Source: CAZCSK01 sp964501265 (GTDB lineage Bacteria; Actinomycetota; CADDZG01; JAHWKV01). From it: 16,931 nt of DNA. This document shows positions 12,867 through 16,931 of this stretch, one piece after another (position 1 is the stretch's first letter; every line of letters starts with the position of its first letter). The translations under genes were made by a program, and so were the position numbers. The stretch lies in assembly GCA_964501265.1 (NCBI GenBank), contig CAZCSK010000045.1, positions 1 through 16,931 of the forward strand, written 5' to 3'. Under the pieces are notes generated by a model, which worked only from the letters and a program-made list of their open reading frames with translations, made no database searches and was not told the DNA's origin.

Positions 12867-13322
12867 ATGAAAGTCGTTGGTATTTACCTCGCCCCGATTG
12901 CCAGTGCCGCGATGATCGCTGTTGACGAGACTCAGGCGGTTCCCGGCAGGGGGCTTGTGGGCGACCGTTACTACGACGGGACGGGTACCTACTCGAGCAA
13001 GCGCAAGTGGTGGAGCGAGATCACTCTGATTGAAAGCGAGACGATCGACGCGCTGGCGCGAGAAGCAAACATTCTTATCGATCCCCGGGAAGCTCGGCGC
13101 AACATCGTCACCGAGAATGTCGCCCTCAACCACCTTGTGGATCGCAAGTTTCGCTTGGGAGAGATTGAGATTTGGGGGGAGCGGCTATGCGAGCCCTGTA
13201 CCCACCTGGAGAAACTCACTGTTGGTGGAATACGGGAGGGGCTCATGCACCGCGGGGGTCTGCGTGGGCGAATCCTCACCGAGGGGATAATTCGGGTAGG
13301 AGACCCGGTGACGCTGGTTTAG
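12867..13322 (+). CDS. MOSC domain protein
   Basis: MOSC domains occur in molybdenum-cofactor sulfurases and stand-alone relatives, such as YiiM-like proteins that act on N-hydroxylated compounds with Moco. This one is a stand-alone domain of 151 residues. It shows the N-terminal VPGRGLVGDRYY (25-36), ITLIESETI (52-60), the central ARRNIVTENVALNHL (76-90), FRLGEIEI, and the conserved cysteine segment LCEPCTHLEK (107-116), with C108 the usual cofactor-linked residue. It ends with the RGGLRGRIL and GDPV blocks. No partner enzyme (MOCO-binding oxidoreductase or ferredoxin) is nearby, so the reaction is open. It lies between the divergent MFS-tmk gene and the convergent topA, with which it shares 4 bp at the stop codons. 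Confidence 0.9.
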   Translation: MKVVGIYLAPIASAAMIAVDETQAVPGRGLVGDRYYDGTGTYSSKRKWWSEITLIESETIDALAREANILIDPREARRNIVTENVALNHLVDRKFRLGEIEIWGERLCEPCTHLEKLTVGGIREGLMHRGGLRGRILTEGIIRVGDPVTLV

Positions 13323-15583
13323 GAAGATGTCGCTTCGGCGGCGGCAGGCTCGCCTTCGTTGGCGGGGGGAGCCGCAGGGTCGTCGTTTTGTGTGTGGCGG
13401 CAAGCGGGGTAGTGACTACAACCGAAGAACGCGCCTTTGCGTCCCTTTCTCTCGACCAATTCGCCGCCTTCGGCACCCTTCGCCTTACATCGCTTGCACG
13501 GAGTCTCAATGCATTTGGGACACGGATGCCCGGTCTTGCGCGCCTCCTTTTTAAGAATGTATTTGCAGTCCGGGTAGGTCGAACATCCCACAAACGGGCC
13601 GAACCGGCCGCGGCGGCGTTGTAGCTGCGATCCGCACTCGGGACACTTCTCGTCCAACAACTCGGGGACTTCGGCGACCTGACCCTCCATAGGCATGGTC
13701 ACGCGGCAGTCCGGATAGTTCGTGCACCCGTAGAACCTGCCCGTTCGCCCCAATTTGATTACTAGGGCCGAGCCGCACTCTGGGCACACCTTGTCCGTGG
13801 CCTCGGTGGTGATTTCCTCCTTTGGCACTTCTCCCGCTTTGTTGAGCCGGTCCTGCAGCGGGTTGTAGAAGGACTCGACAACCGGCCTGTAAGACAGTTT
13901 CCCTTCCGCCATATCGTCGAGGTGCTCCTCCATGTCGGAGGTGAACTTGTAGTCCATAAAGTGGTCGCCAAAATAACGGACCAGAAAATCGCTGGTCACT
14001 TCGCCGGTATCGGTTGCGAAGAATCGCCTCTTATCGAGCCGGGTGAAGTCTCGCTTTTCATCGGTCAGCGTCGACATGATCGAGGCGTAAGTGGATGGGC
14101 GACCTATCCCGCGGGCCTCCAATTCTCTGATAAGGGTGGCTTCGGAATACCGGGGCGGTGGCTGCGTGAAATGTTGAGACGGAAGCAACTCAATTAGATC
14201 GAGAGGTTGACTCGGCTCGAGCGGGGGAAGTACACCCTCGCCATCCTCGTCTTCATCGTCCTTACCTTCGAGATAGAGGCGCATGAATCCGTCGAACTTT
14301 ATCGTCGACCCAGTCGCCCGGAAAAGGTGTTCCGGTGCGTCGCCCGTCCCCGAAGCAGCAACATCGACGGAAACTTGGTCGAAGACGGCGGGCGACATGA
14401 GAGCGGCGAGCGATCGCTTCCAGATGAGGTCGTACACCTTGATGAGCAACTCGGGATCGCGCTTTTCTTCCGCGCGGATGGCGGTTTCGATATCCGCGGC
14501 GGCCCGCGTCATGTCCGATGGGCGGATGCATTCGTGGGCCTCCTGGGCCCCCGCGGTCTTCTTGTCGTGATGCGGATAGCGACCGCGCAGATACTGCTTA
14601 CCGAACGACTCTTTGATGTGAGCGGCGCCCGCAGATATCGCTTCACTGCTCATCGTCGTAGAATCGGTGCGCATATAGGTGATGTGCCCGCGCTCGTAAA
14701 GTCGCTGAGCGATTCCCATGGCGCGGCGCGATCCCAACCCAAGTTTTCTGGACGCATCCATCTGAAATGACGAGGTGATAAACGGCGCCGGCGGTGTCCG
14801 GTTTACCTCCTTGCGCCTAACGTCCTTTACGCGCCAGGAGGCGCCGTCGAGGGCGGCGACGATCGCCTGCGCCTGCATTTCGTCTGGAATCCGACCCGTC
14901 AGGTCGATATCGTCCCGGCCGATCTTCTGAGGAACCTTTTGTTCGCCTATCTGCACCAACGAGGCTTCGAATCGTTCCTTCCTAGCCGTATCGAGAGTCG
15001 CTTCGACTGACCAGTATTCGACCGGCGTGAATCCGCGGATCTCACGCTCTCGCTCGACTACCAAACGCAAGGCAGGGCTCTGAACGCGTCCCGCAGAAAG
15101 CCCGTAGCGAATCTTTTTCCAGACCAACTGAGAAACGGGATAGCCCACAAGGCGATCGATCCCGCGCCTGGCCTGCTGCGCGTCGACCAATCGCTGATCG
15201 ATCTCCCGTGGATGTTCGATCGACTCGGTCACGGACTTCTTGGTGATCTCGGTGAAGGTAATACGCCGTTGCTTTTCCTTCGGGATGCCGCAGGCCTGCG
15301 TGATGTGCCACGCGATCGCCTCGCCTTCCCGGTCGTAGTCGGTGGCAAGGTAGACGACCTCAGCGGCCTTGGCCGCCTTGCGAATGGCATCTATAACTTT
15401 CCTCTTGTCCTCGTTGACGACGTATTCCAGCGCGAAGTCATCGGCGACGTCTACCCCCAGGGTTTTGCTCGGCAAGTCGCGCACATGCCCCACCGAGGCG
15501 AGGACCTTGAAGTCCTTACCCAGATACTTCCCGATAGTCTTCGCTTTCGCTGGCGACTCCACCACAACCAAGTTGTTAGTCAT
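13319..15583 (-). CDS. topA: DNA topoisomerase I (type IA)
   Basis: TopA relaxes negative supercoils by breaking and rejoining one strand through a 5'-phosphotyrosine. The protein is 754 residues from ATG at 15583. The Toprim domain has VVVESPAKAKTIGKYL (6-21, E9) and ATDYDREGEA (80-89, metal-binding D82 and D84). The catalytic tyrosine is Y303 in HITYMRTDST. Three cysteine fingers end the protein: about 600-626 and 647-673 are plain C4 type (CPECG...GC..YPDC), and 688-728 has six cysteines (CPKC...CKRC...GC..YPAC). An acidic/alanine tail follows. Mycobacterial TopA lacks these cysteines, as I recall, so the organism is probably outside that group. The longer frame to 15628 runs through the -35 box and is rejected. 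Confidence 0.97.
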   Translation of the reverse strand: MTNNLVVVESPAKAKTIGKYLGKDFKVLASVGHVRDLPSKTLGVDVADDFALEYVVNEDKRKVIDAIRKAAKAAEVVYLATDYDREGEAIAWHITQACGIPKEKQRRITFTEITKKSVTESIEHPREIDQRLVDAQQARRGIDRLVGYPVSQLVWKKIRYGLSAGRVQSPALRLVVEREREIRGFTPVEYWSVEATLDTARKERFEASLVQIGEQKVPQKIGRDDIDLTGRIPDEMQAQAIVAALDGASWRVKDVRRKEVNRTPPAPFITSSFQMDASRKLGLGSRRAMGIAQRLYERGHITYMRTDSTTMSSEAISAGAAHIKESFGKQYLRGRYPHHDKKTAGAQEAHECIRPSDMTRAAADIETAIRAEEKRDPELLIKVYDLIWKRSLAALMSPAVFDQVSVDVAASGTGDAPEHLFRATGSTIKFDGFMRLYLEGKDDEDEDGEGVLPPLEPSQPLDLIELLPSQHFTQPPPRYSEATLIRELEARGIGRPSTYASIMSTLTDEKRDFTRLDKRRFFATDTGEVTSDFLVRYFGDHFMDYKFTSDMEEHLDDMAEGKLSYRPVVESFYNPLQDRLNKAGEVPKEEITTEATDKVCPECGSALVIKLGRTGRFYGCTNYPDCRVTMPMEGQVAEVPELLDEKCPECGSQLQRRRGRFGPFVGCSTYPDCKYILKKEARKTGHPCPKCIETPCKRCKAKGAEGGELVERKGRKGAFFGCSHYPACRHTQNDDPAAPPANEGEPAAAEATSS

Positions 15584-15592
15584 AAGCAAGGC

Positions 15593-15621
15593 AGAGTGAG
15601 GCCGAATCGCGTATCTGTCAA
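15593..15621 (-). promoter_or_regulatory. topA promoter, consensus -35
   Basis: A perfect TTGACA (15616-15621) on the minus strand is followed 17 nt later by CACTCT (15593-15598), a weak -10. Transcription would begin within a few bases of the ATG at 15583, and there is no Shine-Dalgarno. A strong -35 with a poor -10 would fit a promoter sensitive to supercoiling, which would suit topA, but this is inference. Confidence 0.45.
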
Positions 15622-15632
15622 GGACCACCCGC

Positions 15633-15638
15633 TAAACT
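15633..15638 (+). promoter_or_regulatory. Possible -10 box for leaderless DedA gene
   Basis: TAAACT ends 7 nt before the GTG at 15646, without a Shine-Dalgarno between. The matching -35 position falls on or beside the topA -35 on the other strand, so the two divergent promoters overlap back to back. Confidence 0.4.
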
Positions 15639-15645
15639 GCCGAGC

Positions 15646-16266
15646 GTGGAACAGTTACTCGATGGGCTAAAAGACCTGATCACGGCCTCAGTTGGCAGTT
15701 GGGGTTATGTCGGGATTTTTGTCCTTATGACGCTCGAATCGGCTCTCGTACCAATCCCCAGCGAGATCACTATGCCCGTGGGTGGCCTGTTAGCCGCGGA
15801 GGGCAAACTTTCTTTCGTGGCAGTCGGTTTGATTGGGGCCGTCGCCAATCTCGTGGGCTCCTTACTTGCCTATTGGCTGGGGCGAGCCGGGGGCCGAAGT
15901 TTCTTGATGAAGCACGGGCGGCGCATCCTGATCAAACCGCACGACATCGAAAAAGCAGACGCCTGGTTTGAACGGTACGGAGACTCTGCGGTTTTCTTCT
16001 CGCGTCTTTTGCCGGTGGTGAGGACCTTCATTTCTCTGCCGGCCGGAGTGGCCCGCGTCCCTCTGCTGAGATTCTCTGTCCTGACGTTGGCCGGATGCAT
16101 ACCCTGGTCATTCGCGCTCGCGGGGGCTGGCTATGCGCTCGGCGACAACTGGGAACAAATCCTGCCCTACACCGAGCCGATTACCTACGCTGTCGCCAGC
16201 CTGATCGTCGTCCTTCTCGTCATCTGGATCGTCAAGAATCGGACAAAGCGGGCTGGTAAAATCTGA
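15646..16266 (+). CDS. DedA family membrane protein
   Basis: DedA (SNARE-associated/VTT) proteins are membrane proteins with re-entrant loops. Some members move undecaprenyl phosphate or phospholipids between leaflets, and others affect proton motive force and drug resistance. This protein has 206 residues, normal for the family. It shows the acidic motif TLESALVPIPSE (29-40) in the first re-entrant region, GSLLAYWLGRAGGR (66-79), and the family's arginine motif FFSRLLPVVRTFISLPAG (117-134). The C-terminal helix (about 180-198) ends in a basic tail. Start GTG at 15646, probably leaderless. Which lipid it handles cannot be read from the sequence. It diverges from topA and converges on the HD-domain gene, separated by two repeat copies. 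Confidence 0.93.
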   Translation: MEQLLDGLKDLITASVGSWGYVGIFVLMTLESALVPIPSEITMPVGGLLAAEGKLSFVAVGLIGAVANLVGSLLAYWLGRAGGRSFLMKHGRRILIKPHDIEKADAWFERYGDSAVFFSRLLPVVRTFISLPAGVARVPLLRFSVLTLAGCIPWSFALAGAGYALGDNWEQILPYTEPITYAVASLIVVLLVIWIVKNRTKRAGKI

Positions 16267-16274
16267 GACACGCG

Positions 16275-16293
16275 CCCCCTCTTCTTCAGGGGG
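16275..16293 (+). other. CCCCCT/AGGGGG hairpin after DedA
   Basis: CCCCCT, a 7-nt spacer CTTCTTC, and AGGGGG form a perfect 6-bp inverted repeat starting 9 bp after the DedA stop. It uses the leading G-run of repeat copy 2, so it competes with that element's own pairing. No T-run follows, so it is not a standard intrinsic terminator, though it could protect the 3' end of the mRNA. Confidence 0.4.
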
Positions 16294-16355
16294 TTCGCAG
16301 CTTCTGGCACGCGCGAGTCCGTACCTAAGGGCGCTGCTACCCCCCCGACCCCCCT
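16288..16355. repeat. Dispersed ~68-bp repeat, copy 2
   Basis: This copy has the same unit and orientation as copy 1: AGGGGGTTCG, GCAGCTTCTGGCACGCGCG, TCCGTACCTAAGG, GCGCTGCTACC, then CGACCCCCCT. The preceding TCTTCTTC is also shared with copy 1. One mismatch in the outer stem (U opposite C) is seen, while the inner GCAGC/GCTGC pair is kept. It starts 22 bp after the DedA stop and lies in tandem with copy 3 at a 78-bp period. Confidence 0.85.
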
Positions 16356-16365
16356 ATCTGATTTC

Positions 16366-16434
16366 AGGGGGTTCGCAGCTTCTGGCGCGCGCGAGTCCGT
16401 ACCTAAGGGCGCCGCTACCCCCCCGAACCCCCCT
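16366..16434. repeat. Dispersed ~68-bp repeat, copy 3
   Basis: This copy has AGGGGGTTCG, GCAGCTTCTGGCGCGCGCG, TCCGTACCTAAGG, GCGCCGCTACC and CGAACCCCCCT. The outer stem pairs fully except for one bulged C, and the inner stem has one change (GCCGC). Copies 2 and 3 agree with each other better than with copy 1, which suggests a local duplication. Its end touches the stop codon of the HD-domain gene. The whole gap between the DedA and HD genes is filled by this pair. Confidence 0.85.
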
Positions 16435-16931
16435 ATAAGGTGACGCGCGCCTCCTGGAGACCCTCTATTCCCAACTGCAGGAATTCGTCTAGCTGGATTC
16501 CCAATTTTTCCTCGCAGGCGATTATCTCGGGGCGGTCGACGCCCGGCGCGAAGGACTTTTCCTTCAGTTTCTTTTTGCATGAGGAGACCTTCATTCCGAC
16601 CGTCTTTTCGGGTCTCACTAGCGCGCAGGCCACAAGGAATCCGGCCACAGCGTCGGCTTGGACGATCGCCTGCGACATTCGATCGGTTCGGAACTGTTCG
16701 TGTGCGTGGGCAAGCACGGTGTTGACGATGTCCTCATCAACTTGGGCATCCCGGAGCCACTCGGCCCCCAGGTACGCGTGGCGGGCGAGATCGTGGTGGG
16801 TTTGCTCCATATCGATATCGTGAAACAGCCCTGCGAGCCCCCAGCGGTCCTCGTCCTCGTCAAAGTGCCGCGCCAACCGGCGCATGATCCCCTCGACGGT
16901 GACCAGGTGACGAAGAGTCGTGTCCTTCTCG
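16433..16931 (-). CDS. HD-domain protein, 5' part missing
   Basis: The frame is open to the right edge, so the start lies outside the window; 165 residues are visible. The pattern fits an HD-superfamily phosphohydrolase of the short HDIG-type class. A first histidine in LRHLVTVEGIMRRLA (visible residues 6-20), the HD pair in GLAGLFHDIDME (31-42), and further histidines in the HAYLGAEWL and VLAHAH helices are the expected metal ligands. The C-terminal part has SSCKKKLKEKSFAPGVDR and an EEKLGIQLDEFLQLGIEGL helix. Such proteins hydrolyse nucleotides or phosphate esters; the substrate is not known. An internal ATG at 16885 should not be used as start, because the first conserved histidine lies upstream of it. 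The TAG stop abuts repeat copy 3. Convergent with the DedA gene. Confidence 0.85.
   Translation of the reverse strand, partial: EKDTTLRHLVTVEGIMRRLARHFDEDEDRWGLAGLFHDIDMEQTHHDLARHAYLGAEWLRDAQVDEDIVNTVLAHAHEQFRTDRMSQAIVQADAVAGFLVACALVRPEKTVGMKVSSCKKKLKEKSFAPGVDRPEIIACEEKLGIQLDEFLQLGIEGLQEARVTL

Noticed and set aside
16185..16580. Open frame on the minus strand through the tandem repeats, with a repeated GGVAAPLGT...PEAANP peptide
   Set aside because: The peptide repeat is simply the translation of the dispersed DNA element, and the frame overlaps DedA and the HD gene in other frames.

Overview
The window is a dense, GC-rich stretch of bacterial chromosome, almost certainly from a member of the Actinomycetota, probably an uncultured or deep-branching one. 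The order metalloprotease (DUF2342)-tilS-hpt-ftsH-folE-folP-folB-folK-DUF2520 is the order I recall from Mycobacterium tuberculosis (about Rv3626c down to Rv3603c). holB and topA also lie close together there. Two further actinobacterial traits are the fusion of an MFS membrane domain to thymidylate kinase and the apparent frequency of leaderless genes. Unlike mycobacterial TopA as I know it, this TopA keeps cysteine zinc fingers, which argues against a close relative of Mycobacterium.

Layout, left to right. 1-3160: a minus-strand folate operon, yciI-like>folE>folP>folB>folK>DUF2520 Rossmann protein, the last cut by the window edge. The genes are almost all overlapping or coupled. 3185-5131: ftsH. 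5211-6112: a lipoprotein cupredoxin coupled by ATGA to hpt. 6188-9107: a second, C-terminally anchored cupredoxin, then the DUF2342 zincin and tilS, all touching. 9174-9359: a 61-residue putative zinc-ribbon protein. 9569-9641: tRNA-Thr(CGU), with palindromic tandem repeats just beyond its 3' end. 9687-12769: the MFS-thymidylate kinase fusion coupled to holB. 12867-13322: a plus-strand MOSC protein, tail-to-tail with topA (13319-15583, minus). 15646-16266: a plus-strand DedA membrane protein. 16433-16931: an HD-domain protein (minus), cut by the right edge.

Most of the content is housekeeping: tetrahydrofolate synthesis, purine salvage, tRNA-Ile lysidine formation, membrane proteolysis, dTTP supply, clamp loading and DNA relaxation. 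The accessory-looking parts are the two type I copper cupredoxins, the small zinc-ribbon protein, and a dispersed element of about 68 bp with G-run/C-run inverted ends. That element occurs three times, always against a gene 3' end, and in one case supplies the stop codon of tilS.

I did not find a convincing undescribed multi-gene system. The best leads are the dispersed repeat, a recurrent leaderless promoter layout (TANNNT box 6-8 nt before the start codon), the cupredoxin pair, and the repeats beside the tRNA.
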